A stretch of DNA of 64,000 bases from contig NC_092813.1 of assembly GCF_040954645.1 (NCBI RefSeq), positions 17,710,136-17,774,135 on the forward strand, in the 5' to 3' direction. The stretch comes from Diabrotica undecimpunctata (taxonomy: Eukaryota > Arthropoda > Insecta > Coleoptera > Chrysomelidae). Position numbers and translations under genes: made by a program. This document shows, one piece after another, positions 1-10,437 of the stretch (the stretch's first letter is position 1; each line of letters starts with the position of its first letter). The notes beneath the pieces were generated by a model that did no database searches, was not told the origin of the DNA, and was given only the letters and a program-made list of their open reading frames with translations.

Positions 1-1
1 G

Positions 2-599
2 GTTATAAACATGATCTCAAAAAAGCCAGACAAGAAACCCCTCCCAATGTTTTTGGTAACCATCAAAGCAGAAGAGGACGCACAAATAAAAAACATTTCT
101 GACCTATGTTACATGAGGATCAGCGTAGAGGACGAAATGAAGACAAGACATGAAACAATACAATGTTTCAATTGTCAAGGTTTCTACCACAGTTCAAAAT
201 CTTGCCACTGTGGCTCGAAATGCGTGAAGTGCGGAGAAAATCACCTTAGTAGCGAATGCGAAAAGGACAGAGAAACGGACCCAAAATGCGCTAACTGCGA
301 ACAAGCGCATACAGCGAATTATCGCGGATTCCCAAGAGCTCCCAAGAAGAAAGCCGCCCCACAACAACAAAGGGCAAGGCCCATTAACACCAGCAACACC
401 AATAAAGGTGTTAGCTACGCTCAGGCTACTAAACAGCCTGAAAGCGTGACAACAGAAAAAAACAGCTACAAACGAAGCAGCAGCACTAATCGCTAAATTC
501 AACGCTGATCTAAATGCCAAAATGGCACATGTCTCCAACATGTTAGATCAAATGCAACAGGTAATGACAGCCATAGGAAACATAGGTCAGAAATGTTAG
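2..599 (+). pseudogene. LINE ORF1, gag-like zinc-knuckle protein (partial)
   Basis: The product is an RNA-binding LINE nucleocapsid-like protein. Cysteine-rich knuckles are visible, starting CFNCQGFYHSSKSC, followed by CVKCGENHLSSEC and CANCEQAHTANYRG, as in Jockey-clade ORF1. The reading frame is open to the window edge, so the N-terminus lies upstream. The long frame stops at 496 (after SSTNR), but the reading clearly continues in another frame to a stop at 597-599. The shift falls at the A7 run 456-462. ORF2 begins inside the stop (ATGTTAG, 593-599), an arrangement compatible with termination-reinitiation. Inference: damaged or mis-assembled copy. Confidence 0.8.
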
Positions 600-1342
600 T
601 ACACCAAACGGAAGATCTTCGCATTGGGTCATGGAACTCCGGCGGAATATTCAAAAAAATCAACCTTCTGGATGAAATGATAAATGGATTAGAGCTCGAT
701 ATCGTAGCCCTACAAGAAACCAAATTAGTGGAAAGGAAGAAAACAAAATTTCCCGGCTACGATATCTACAGGACGGATCATAGAGCGTTATCAGGTGGAA
801 CAGCCATACTTGTGAAAAAAGAAATCGAACATGAACACATCCCAACACCAGATGGACTGGTCACAATGGAAGCCACACTCATAAGACTAAAAGCCAACAA
901 CGACTCACTAAAAATAGTGTCTGCATATGTCAGACCTAACGAACCGATCCTAGATGAAGATTTGAGCCTAATATTAAACTCAGAAGAGCCAACCATAATA
1001 ATAGGAGACCTTAATGCAAGATCTCCCAACTGGTACGACAGGACGACCAACAACAACGGACGACGACTATGCAGCCATCTCGAAAACAGACCAAATACGT
1101 ACGTGATCGGTCCAACAGAGCCGACATGTTTTCACGGACAACTTCCTACTTACCTAGACATTGCAATCCTACACAACGTGGGTCAACAATACGAGATACA
1201 CTCTCTAAACGAAGGCGATTCGACACACAACTTAATCGTCCTGACCCTGGGCGCAATAGAAACAAACTATTTGCAGCCCAACAACAGAAAAAAGACAAGT
1301 TGGATAAACTACAAAGGAATTGTGAGCTGTGAACATCGGTAA
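593..1342 (+). pseudogene. LINE ORF2: AP-type endonuclease domain
   Basis: This is the N-terminal APE-like endonuclease of a LINE ORF2, which nicks target DNA to start target-primed reverse transcription. Visible motifs: RIGSWNSGG near the start, the ETKL glutamate, the GDLNARSPNWYD block, the TYLDIAI segment and the terminal GDSTHNLIV, which stands where SDHxP is usual. The endonuclease D/N and E landmarks are present. The frame breaks near 1325; the text resumes in a different frame with NIGNIPTINN. ORF2 overlaps the ORF1 stop by 7 bases. Confidence 0.82.
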
Positions 1343-2190
1343 TATCCCCACAATCAACAACATAACAGAATTAAAGGACAGCGTAATAAAACTAGAAGAA
1401 ACAATTATCAACGCTATCGATGCCAGCTCCAAAACCGAAACTATAACTAGACAAAAAGGAAGATTCAGGGACATAAGTATAGAACTTAAAAACTTAATCA
1501 AGCAGAAAAACCGGAAAAGAAGAAGAGCCTACCGCACTAGAACGGTAGAAGACAAAAGTATTGCAAATGAGCTAGATAGGGAAGTGAAAAAACAACTTCA
1601 AAATCATCGAAATGAAAGCTGGGACTCCTATATCGAAGAGTTAAATCCAAACAAATCTAATTTCTGGAAACTATCAAAAATCCTACGAAAGGACAAAAAC
1701 CCATACCCTCTCTACACGGAGTAAACGGGATTGTCCACACAGAAATCGAGAAAGCAGAAGTCCTAAAAGACGAAATAGAAAGGGCGTGTAGAAACAACGA
1801 ACACCCCAACGAAGACATAGACTTCGAAGAAGAGGTAGAGAGGACAGCAAGAAGACTAAAAAGGAGAAAAGGCAAAATAGGGATACTTCATACATCTCCC
1901 GAAGAAATAAAAGAACTCATAAAGCAGACCAACGCCAAAAAAGCCCCAGGTCCAGACAACATCACAAACAGGGCGCTGAAAAACCTACCTGCAAAAGCTA
2001 TTGTTTATATTACCAACATCATAAACAATATGCTGAAACTAAGATATTTTCCAGACAGATGGAAGGAAGCTCACATAATCATGATTGCTAAGCCAGGGAA
2101 AAATGGCACATTTCCTCAAAATTACAGACCAATCAGCTTACTATCATCAATAAGCAAGATTACAGCATTACAGACCTTATCTTGAGACCT
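1329..2190 (+). pseudogene. LINE ORF2: linker and N-terminal RT
   Basis: This is the continuation of the preceding endonuclease. Residues from NIGNIPTINN to KILRKDKNP form the basic linker of Jockey elements. A one-base shift near 1700 moves the frame; reading then continues through KKAPGPDNI (RT block 1) and NYRPISLLS (RT block 2). After SISKI, near 2160, the palm with the catalytic DD motif is missing. The junction holds a short direct repeat (GAGACCTT twice) and TACAG on both sides, suggesting deletion with filler DNA. Not functional. Confidence 0.75.
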
Positions 2191-2773
2191 TGAGACCTTA
2201 CAGGCTGTAATGTTTAGTCATAGAAGAAGTGTACCAAACCGTGAAATCACGATAGACAACACCCCAGTAGAATGGAGTAACCAGGCAAGATACCTAGGAG
2301 TGTTACTTGACAAGAAGCTAACATTCACGGAACATGTCAATCAACAGGTATACAAAGCCAAAGCGCTAAAAAGTCAGCTCTCAACGCTCATAAGCAGAAG
2401 AAGCAAACTAAGATTTAAAACCAAAATCAGGGTTGCAAACAGCATCATCATGCCATTCTTAACGTACGCCTCAGCAGCATGGGGACACACCTGCAAGTCG
2501 AACAGAATGAAGATTCAGAGATCTCAAAATCAAATCATACGAGACACCTTAAAAATACCAAAATACGTACCACTAAGGTACGTATTCAGAGACTCAGGAC
2601 AAACCAGGATCCTACGGACGCTAGATGATAGAGCATATGATATATTCAATGGACTAACAAACCACCCTAGTAGAATGCTAAGAGAGCTGACGAACTACAA
2701 CGAAAAAATCAGGACGGTACACAGAAGACCAAAGCAGCAAATAGCAAGATATAGGGAGATCCCAAACGAATAA
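2191..2773 (+). pseudogene. LINE ORF2: RT thumb and C-terminus
   Basis: This is the C-terminal part of the same ORF2. YLGVLLDKKLTF is the conserved post-palm motif of Jockey-type RTs, followed by TYASAAWGHTC and a helical C-terminal region, ending at a normal stop (REIPNE). No RNase H domain follows. The part between RT block 2 and YLGVLLD, including the active site, has been deleted. Confidence 0.8.
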
Positions 2774-3104
2774 CAAAGGATGTAATGGTGCATAGTCGTC
2801 AAAACCTCAAGATGAAGAAAGATAGAACACCGACCAAAAAAACTCTGGCGAGAGGGTACGCTTTTTCTTTTAGGTTTTTAGGTTTTTAGGTAGATATAAG
2901 CCCAATATACACCGGGGTGAGTGAGAGCAGTATACACTTGGGAATGCTCACCCCAACACACGCACACAAATAGGATTAAGGAAAAAAAAGGAAAGAATTG
3001 TTGCCCAGGCATATTATAGTTCCGAACCTCCAAGGAAGTCCACAAAAAACAAAAAAAAAAGAAAAACAAAAAAACAAAAAAACAAAAAAACAAAAAACGG
3101 TCCT
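2774..3104 (+). other. LINE 3' UTR and A-rich tail
   Basis: Noncoding sequence follows the ORF2 stop and ends at about 3042-3098 in repeated A runs separated by single C bases, a LINE-type 3' tail. The minus-strand ORF here is a translation of this low-complexity run. Confidence 0.6.
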
Positions 3105-3860
3105 TATCTAAATCACTTTGGATTCATCCAATTTTTTAAATCTCGTTCACTATACAATTTTGTAACTTCAATTTCAACACAGACCAAATATGGAGGGCCC
3201 ATCAGACTCTACATATACCGTTTTCAACGGACTAGGCCCCTAAGGCGGATCAGGCGAATACTGATATTCTCGCGAGCACTGAGGTCTTGTGCGGCATACA
3301 AGGGCTCAGTGCTCGGCCGGCGAGGAGAACAAAATTTATTTTGCCAAATCGGCGGCCGAGTGACCGAGCACACCCTCTTTTCCGAACATAGAGTCGTCAG
3401 CCAAGGCTGGGGGCTCTATGGTCGGAACACACGCTTTTTTCTTTTGTTTTAGGGACTCAAGTCCCGAAGTCATGATAGAGTAACTTCAATAGAGTCAGTA
3501 ATGCAAATAGGGAGAAGAGCCTAGATGTGGCTACCCCTACAGTTAGGTGGCATAACCACAGTCATTAAAAACAGAGGGTGTTCCATTACCCAGGAGACCT
3601 TAAGTAACTTTCATTCACTCAGATCATAAGCCTCCTCACGTAAGTCACACGATGAGGAGGGGTGGAGGAAAAACCTGGGGGTCAGATAGGTACCACTTCG
3701 ACTAGCGAAGTGTGACCGGTTTGATCTTCGGACATGTGGATCCCATTCTTAGATTGGTATACACATGTTCCTAGAGGCAGGGTTGATCACTGCGTGTGTG
3801 TGTGTTGGCGCCTGAGGTGAACCAAGGACCAGACTGCAAATAAGCATTAAAGCTTTAAAA
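3105..3860. other. Unassigned GC-richer block
   Basis: About 750 bp with clearly more G and C than its neighbours and no ORF. It holds several short self-complementary stretches, for example the two GAGGAGG-type segments near 3630-3660 and CGACTAGCGAAGTG near 3699. A stretch near 3400-3440 resembles the style of the LINE 3' UTR just upstream (ACGCTTTTTTCTTTT). It could be the 3' UTR of another LINE. I cannot name it. Confidence 0.35.
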
Positions 3861-3899
3861 TATTACTAACTAGCTAAACAATATCTAATATTTTATTAT

Positions 3900-5576
3900 C
3901 GTAATTTTAATGATACTTATTTTTAGATGTCACCAAAAATGCTTTTTACGAATTTCTGAAGAAACACGCATTCAATTATTCCGAAACTTCGGGAGAATTA
4001 ACACAAAGAACGAACAAGATTGTTTGCTACAATCGATTATTTCAGTCCATGAAGTTGCATGTCGAAGGCGCATAACACCAGCTGATATTTATTGCATGCC
4101 TGATAGACTAGGCTTCTTTTGAATATACAATTCAGCACCAACAGGTACAAATAAAATCTGTAGAAAAGCATTTATTGCCATTTTTGGCATTACCAATGAT
4201 CGGTTGCGTCGCTTAACCACGTTAAAACGAAAGGGGCAAGTTCCTATAGATAAACGAGATAAAAATCAATCTGGCAATGCGAAGTCAGGACTTGTTATAG
4301 ATTAAATCATACAACATATTGCTTGGTTTAGGGTCAAAACTGTCCATTATACTAGTAGAGAATATAGGTATCTAAATGAAAAATTAAATATATTTATAAT
4401 GTATAAGTTGTTTAAAGAGGTTCACCCAGAACAAAACGTTAAATATTCATATTATAAAAAGATTTTTAAAGAATAATTTTCATTATTTTTGGTCGCCCAC
4501 AGGTCGACACCTGCTTTACATGTGAAGAGTTAGAAACTAAAATAAAAAGTAAATTCTTAAATAAAACAGCAAAAAGAGTGGCACTGGCAGAAAAAACTGT
4601 TTATAAGAAACGGGCAAACAAATGTTATACCAAACTTAAAACCATTTCAGAACTTTGTAAAGTAGATGATAATGTAGGTGGTATTTGCATTGATTATATG
4701 CAAAACCTGCAACTACCGGTTATTCCTGTCCAGGAAACATTCTATTTAAGACAACTTACTGGTAATGTTTTATGTATTCATAATCTAAAAGATGATAAGG
4801 TAAATTCTATGTGTATCATGGGGGAACAGGAACTAAAGGGTCTAATGAAGTTGTATCCTTTTTATTACATTTTCTTGACAACAATCCAGAATTTAAAAAT
4901 ATTAACCATTTTCACTTCTTTTCTGATGCATGTGCCGCCCAGAACAAGAACCATACAATAGTTAGACTTTTTTCTGCATTAGTTTCAACCAATAGATTCA
5001 AAAAGATTGAACAATATTATCCCACACGGGGACATTCATTTCTACCGTGTGATCGGGATTTTTCCGTTCTTAAAACGAAAATTAAAAAATCAGGACAGGA
5101 TTTACACGTTAAAAGAGTATGTAGAGCTTATCATAGCATCTAACACGAGTTTAAACCGATTTACTGTAGTTTTGCCGAATTCTGATAACATATTGAACTT
5201 AAAAGGATGGTGGCCCACGTATTTCAAAAAGACGATGCTCTCCAATGAATCTTTGGGCAGAAATATTCCAAGAGATCAAAAAATTGCTTTTAAAATATCC
5301 AACTTTCGACACTTTATTCATTCAAGTGATCACGATGGAATTGTTATTAAAAAAGAGTACATATATGGCTTGATAAATCATTATTTTCGGCTACAAAATA
5401 GAAACAAGGATGTTATTAGTTTTCCTACAAGAAAAGCATACACCGAAGGACATATTCCTATTAATATCAAGAAGATGCAAGACTTGAGAAAACTGGAAAA
5501 GTATCTACCAGATAATGAAGAAGTCAAGGACTTTTATGGAGAAATTTTTAATTTGCCAACATGCGAGGGAGATTGA
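3900..5576 (+). pseudogene. DUF7869-like family protein, decayed copy
   Basis: Reading across several frames gives a protein of a large uncharacterised family found in insects and cnidarians (I believe Pfam DUF7869; the function is unknown to me and it may be transposase-derived). Landmarks in order: PADIYCMPDRLGFF-type N-terminal region (3910-4122), YTSREYRYLNEKLNIF (about 4345-4390), VDTCFTCEEL (about 4504-4530), an acidic-cluster motif DACAAQNKNH (about 4927) and RGHSFLPCDRDFSVLK (about 5020). The C-terminus is intact to the stop at 5576. At least three frame changes and stops make it a pseudogene. A relative lies at 53221-54770. Confidence 0.7.
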
Positions 5577-6113
5577 AATGAAATAATACAACCAGATGAG
5601 TGATTAATACTGATATATTATTTTGTATGCCCATATTTTTGAATAAATGTTTATATAAAACATGTTTTCTTATTTTTACATCCTTGAAAAATGTGTATAT
5701 TTTAAAAACCCCAAAAATCCACAATAGAAAAAAAAACATATATAAAGCTAAAATTCACCACTTTTTTATGCAAACTGATAAAAACAAATTAATCTCATGA
5801 TTTTATTACAAAAGAAAAACAGGTGTTTTAAAATATTTCATGAAATAAGGTTTTTTCTAATTTCTCAACATTTTATAAAAATTGAATTATGGGGTTTCTG
5901 AAATATGTAATTCAATTATTTTGCAGATATTACGTACATTTCCTCAGATATCAACAACCTTGAATAATTAATAAAAAACGAGTCACAATATAAAACGTTT
6001 TTATTCAAAAGCGCTTTCACTGCGTATGACGTTGACAGATTATTTAATTTTCTAAAAATAAAAAGTTACGTTTATGGAAAACAATGTATTTTTTTTTAAC
6101 TATTAAGTTTAGA
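5577..6113. other. AT-rich spacer
   Basis: Noncoding AT-rich sequence between the DUF7869-like copy and the target duplication of the next LINE. I see no structure or coding signal. Confidence 0.5.
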
Positions 6114-6289
6114 AAAAAGTATTATAGGACTTTTTTGTCCTATTAAAAAGTATTGTGTGTGTGTGAGAGAGAGAGATGGCATTAGACAAAAAATCTTTTT
6201 GCCACAGAAAATTGTTATAAGGATGTTTAAATTTTTATTTTAGAATCGTTTATAAACTTGATTAGAATATTATATATAGATTTGTCAGA

Positions 6290-8235
6290 TTAAGATAACA
6301 GATTGCTGATGTTAACTGGTAGGCTAATATTGAGATCAATTAAATCTAGATATAGGCTTCGAGTCTGTTCCCTATGATTAGGACAATCGAAAAATAAGTG
6401 GTTCAAATCTCCGACAGATTTACCATCACAAGGACAGAAAGGGGTTTTATAGATTCCAATCCTATGCAGATGCTCTGGAAAGAGGCCATGGTTAAGTTTT
6501 AACCGGGTTATTAACGAAGAATGTACTTTATTATAGTTAAAATTAAAATGGGGAATATTTTTTGGTAAGCATGGATGAATAGAAAAGTAATGGTTTCTTG
6601 AAGTCTTCTGAACCTCTTTATATTTTGACATCCATCTTTCCCTGCCAATACTCCTGATAATAGAAAAAAGATCTTTAAAGTAGTAAAAATTTGTAATTTC
6701 TGATATCTCAGATGTATTTTTTGCCATACCATCCACTAATTCGTTTCCAATTACTCCATTATGTCCTTTAACCCAGAGTAAAGTAACTGTTTTTTTTGTG
6801 AATTTTAGATCATGTAATAATTTTTTGATATCAAGTATAATGGAGTTTTGAAAACTATCCAATGGATGGCTACGAATAGCTTGTAATACTGCCTGAGAAT
6901 CTGATACTATTACGATGTTCTCACAATAATTAGTGACACACCAAGTTAGTGCTTTCTGTATAGCAGCAGCCTCGGCTGTAAAAATAGAACAACATTCAGG
7001 AATATGATATTTCTCAACATAATTGCTGTTTGAAACAAAAAAAGCGAAACCAGTACTTTCAACAGTTTTTGAACCATCTGTATAAATTATTGTTAAATCT
7101 TCCCCTAATTTGCTTAGTATGGATTTGAATATCATATTAGTTAAAATTGGCAAGTCTGAATAAGAGGACATTATAATGGTTGGTTTGTCTATCAGAACTT
7201 CAAAGTCTTGTATGTAAAAAGGAAATTTTGGGAGCTGTAATATATAAGATTGAAATGAATTCGTATCGATAAAAGATTCTGCAAGAGGAGGAGAATTTTT
7301 TATTCTCCAATAAGAATTTGTTAAATTTTCTGTCAAAAGTAAACCTATTTTGTGAACCATAGTTGTATTAAACGATCTGTATGTTATTAGACGTTTGTTG
7401 GCTAACATTTGCCTACGTATGTGTAAAGGTGGTTCCTGGGCTTCTGCTAGAACTGCTTGGTTTGGTGAAGACATCATAGCTCCTAGACAAATTTTTATTG
7501 ATTTAAATTGTATTCTGTCAAGAGTTAATAGATTTGTTTTGCATGTTGAACCGTAAAGAACACAGCCGTAATCCAGAATGGATCGTATGTAGAAACTATA
7601 AAACATTAAAGAGATATTTTGATCTGCACCCCATCTTTTTTTAGAAACGAAACGCAGAAGGTTAATTCCACTTTGTTTTACGTACTTTATATGGCTGGAC
7701 CACAAGAGTTTTTTATCTAGGATCATGCCTAGATACTTATACTCTTCTGCTAAGGGGAAATTATAATCACCTATCTGGCATTTGCCTGTGACTTTTTGTC
7801 TACGTCTAGTGAAACATACAATCGAAGATTTTTCTTGTGATATGCTAAAACCCATTTGTTTCACCCACTTATCTAAGTTACTAAAGCTAAGTTTTAGATT
7901 CAACATACAATCTTCATAGGATTTATGGCTGGTATATAAACATATATCGTCTGCATATTGAATTATTTTGCATTTTTCATCCATCAAACCATGCAGATCT
8001 GCAGTATAAACATTAAATAATAAAGGACTTAGAATTGAGCCTTGTGGGAGACCGTTATATAATATTCTTGGACCGTGTAATACATTTCTATGGTCCCGTA
8101 AGTATATTTTTCTATTCACATACAAATTTATTATATTTACAGATAATCTTTTATCAATACCACACCCCACCATTTTTGAATATAATATATCCAAATCAAC
8201 CACGTCATATGCACCCTTTAAATCTAGAAACAAAC
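6290..8235 (-). pseudogene. Jockey ORF2, 3' part: RT palm, thumb and RNase H
   Basis: This is the C-terminal two thirds of a LINE polyprotein. It starts at FLDLKGAYDVV, the first catalytic aspartate block, then GLPQGSILSP, the active site QYADDICLY, and YKYLGMILDKK of the thumb. An RNase H domain follows: IIYTDGSK, FTAEAAAIQKAL, SDSQAV, and WVKGHNGVIGNELVD, giving the D-E-D-H set. It ends with a cysteine/histidine segment (CPCDGKSVGDLNHLFFDC). The 5' side is cut exactly at the Gypsy insertion; the reading resumes at 14483. Confidence 0.92.
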
Positions 8236-8239
8236 ATAG

Positions 8240-8518
8240 TGTAGCGAGATTAAATAAAACGAGCGGTTCGAATTTATATAAATATATTTATTTATAAGTT
8301 TACAGTTCGGTACTCTCTTATCAACTAAACTACTTCTAACATTGTTACCTATATATACTACAGTTACTACGTTCGAGAATATTCTGGCGTTGTCCCACCT
8401 CTAATTCGCCTACGTGACCGGTTATTCTCTCTCGCACTCGATACGCCGCGAAATTTCGAGAGTATTAGAGATGCAATGCAACCGTTACCTGGGCCATGCC
8501 AAAAGTATGTTCGTAACA
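8240..8518 (-). repeat. Gypsy 3' LTR
   Basis: 279 bp, TG...CA ended, one mismatch to the copy at 14200-14478. On the minus strand it directly follows the polypurine tract. Confidence 0.95.
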
Positions 8519-8531
8519 CTGCTCCCCTCTT
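8519..8531 (-). other. Polypurine tract of Gypsy element
   Basis: On the minus strand AAGAGGGGAGCAG abuts the 3' LTR, as expected for plus-strand DNA priming in LTR elements. The pol stop codon (8530-8532) overlaps it. Confidence 0.75.
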
Positions 8532-10437
8532 AAATCTGATCGTCCCGATCAGCAAGTCTATATGTAGGCACAGCATGGCGGAATCTACAGGACTCTCCAG
8601 CTCTGCATGAACCCTTTAGAAAGAAATAACAGTCTACTGACTTTGAAGGATACGATCTCATCGGGTTAATGCAACACACAGTAATTCGTACGCCGGTGTC
8701 TCGGAAGATCACTTCAAGCATGCTTCTGACAATCTTCCAGTCCAGATTATCTAGTGCATGGCCTATCTTGGGTAAGGCCAAATTCTTGATGTCGTAATTG
8801 CACACAATTTTCTTCAAATTAGTTAGAGCACGCCATACATCCTCGTAGCTTGCCCTGTCTTTATACGACTTCCTGGTCACCATATACAGCAAAGATCGAG
8901 AACCATCTTCTAATCGCAGTACTCTTCCAACTTTAGGTTGCTGGTTTTTTAACTCGTCCAAACGACCGAATTTCTTATAAAATACGGATGAGATTCCGTT
9001 AGTCATCTCAAGATCTTGGGCAACACAGTGGGCTAGAGAGACGTTATGTGGAACACTAAAAAGATCCTGCTGAACTTCTGTGGTCACGCCGAATCTAGCA
9101 CTCTTTCTCTCTGCGTAATTTGACATAAATTCATTAAAGCTTGGTCGCCGGTCATCTTTGATCTCATGTTGAAGGGTTCGTGCTTCTTCTGTTTCATTTG
9201 AGCCAGCATATGGTGCAAGACGATTTATGTGAACTACTTTTGGTTTACCTTTCGGCAACTTCTTAATTCGGAATATTACGTCATTTATTTTCTTTTTAAT
9301 TTCATATGGACCTTCCCATTGTCTTTGCAGTTTGGGAGACAAGCCTCGACGACGTTGTGGATTATAAAGCCAAACAAGATCACCTACTTCATAGCTTTCA
9401 CTCTTACATCGAGAATCATATTGATCTTTCATTCTGTCACTGGCTATCTGGATGTGTTGTCGGGCAAGTTCATGAATGTTGTTCATTCTTAACTTCAGGC
9501 GGTCGACATAATCTTCGCTTGCAACATGTTCTTCGGAAGGTCTGCAGCCAAACTCTAGGTCGCAGGGCAAACGAACTTCACGACCTAACATCAGGCAGGT
9601 TGGAGTCTGGCCTGTAGTTTCATTCACGGCCGAGCGGTAGGCCATTAGGAATAAATGAATATGCTGGTCCCAATCTCTTTGATGTTCTGATACAACCTTG
9701 GATAGGTGTTTACCCATTGTTCGGTTCATTCTCTCGACCATTCCGTCTGATTGAGGATGCAGGGGTGTCGTTCTGGTCTTATTGACACCAATCAATTTAC
9801 AAACGTTTTGGAAAAGGGTTGACTCGAAGTTTCGCCCTTGGTCGGAGTGGATCTCCAAGGGAACACCAAATCGGCTAAAGAATTCTTTAACAAGTACCTC
9901 TGCAACGGTAGCAGCTTCTTGATTTGGTATCGCATAAGCCTCAGTCCATTTCGTAAAATAATCCATGGCTACCAGGATATATTTATTTCCATCATTTGTC
10001 TCTGGAAGTGGACCTGCAATGTCGATTGCTACTCTTTCCATAGGACTACCAACATTGTACTGTCTCATGGGTGCCCTCTTTTTACCAGCTGGACCATTAC
10101 TGGTTGCACACAGTTCACATTTCCGGCACCATCTTCTTACATCATTTTTACAGTTCACCCAATAGAACCGTTCTCGAACCTTTTGCAGAGTCTTCGTGAT
10201 ACCAAAGTGTCCACCTGATGCACCGTCATGCAACTGACGCAATACTTCTGACACTTTACTTTTAGGTACAATTAACTGAAGCTTAGTTTCTGTACCATCA
10301 TCGTTCTCAAAGGTTCTATACAGAAGATCATCTTTCAGCACTAGGCAATTCCATTGGCTCCAGTAACACTTGACTTCTGGACTACATGCACTAATGTCTT
10401 GCCAAGAAGGTCTCTCACTTCGACGCATCCAATCCAA
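8530..10437 (-). CDS. Gypsy integrase fused to macrodomain and CCCH finger
   Basis: 635 residues. Residues about 70-110 form the HHCC zinc domain (H70, H77, C107, C110). The integrase core has D139 (AIDIAGPL), D199 (HSDQGRNF) and E235 (GMVERMNRT); the C-terminal DNA-binding part runs to VVHINRLAPY. Residues about 458-590 are then a macrodomain closest in pattern to TARG1/OARD1 ADP-ribosyl hydrolases: NVSLAHCVAQDL, VFYKKFGRLDELKNQQ, LLYMVTRKS, LALPKIGHALDNLDW. The aspartate matching the TARG1 catalytic Asp is present (D563); the catalytic Lys position reads R522-K523. A CCCH finger follows (C603-x7-C-x5-C-x3-H621). Upstream, the frame was fused to RNase H; a T9 run near 10440 shifts it. Function of the extra domains is inference. 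Confidence 0.88.
   Translation of the reverse strand: MDWMRRSERPSWQDISACSPEVKCYWSQWNCLVLKDDLLYRTFENDDGTETKLQLIVPKSKVSEVLRQLHDGASGGHFGITKTLQKVRERFYWVNCKNDVRRWCRKCELCATSNGPAGKKRAPMRQYNVGSPMERVAIDIAGPLPETNDGNKYILVAMDYFTKWTEAYAIPNQEAATVAEVLVKEFFSRFGVPLEIHSDQGRNFESTLFQNVCKLIGVNKTRTTPLHPQSDGMVERMNRTMGKHLSKVVSEHQRDWDQHIHLFLMAYRSAVNETTGQTPTCLMLGREVRLPCDLEFGCRPSEEHVASEDYVDRLKLRMNNIHELARQHIQIASDRMKDQYDSRCKSESYEVGDLVWLYNPQRRRGLSPKLQRQWEGPYEIKKKINDVIFRIKKLPKGKPKVVHINRLAPYAGSNETEEARTLQHEIKDDRRPSFNEFMSNYAERKSARFGVTTEVQQDLFSVPHNVSLAHCVAQDLEMTNGISSVFYKKFGRLDELKNQQPKVGRVLRLEDGSRSLLYMVTRKSYKDRASYEDVWRALTNLKKIVCNYDIKNLALPKIGHALDNLDWKIVRSMLEVIFRDTGVRITVCCINPMRSYPSKSVDCYFFLKGSCRAGESCRFRHAVPTYRLADRDDQI

Larger units (their letters stand above)
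1..3104 (+). mobile_element. Jockey-group LINE, 5' end outside window
   Basis: The order is gag-like ORF1, AP endonuclease, reverse-transcriptase pieces, a 3' UTR and a tail of A runs separated by C. ORF1 is open to the first base, so the element starts before the window. The RT palm with its catalytic motif is missing, and several one-base shifts break the frame, so the copy is dead. Clade assignment rests on the zinc-knuckle ORF1 followed by an APE-type ORF2. Confidence 0.85.

Noticed and set aside
2878..3093. Minus-strand ORF rich in Phe
   Set aside because: Antisense of the LINE's A-rich tail.
8530..9070. Macrodomain as a separate host gene adjoining the element
   Set aside because: It is in one frame with the integrase, inside both LTRs and before the polypurine tract, so it belongs to the element.
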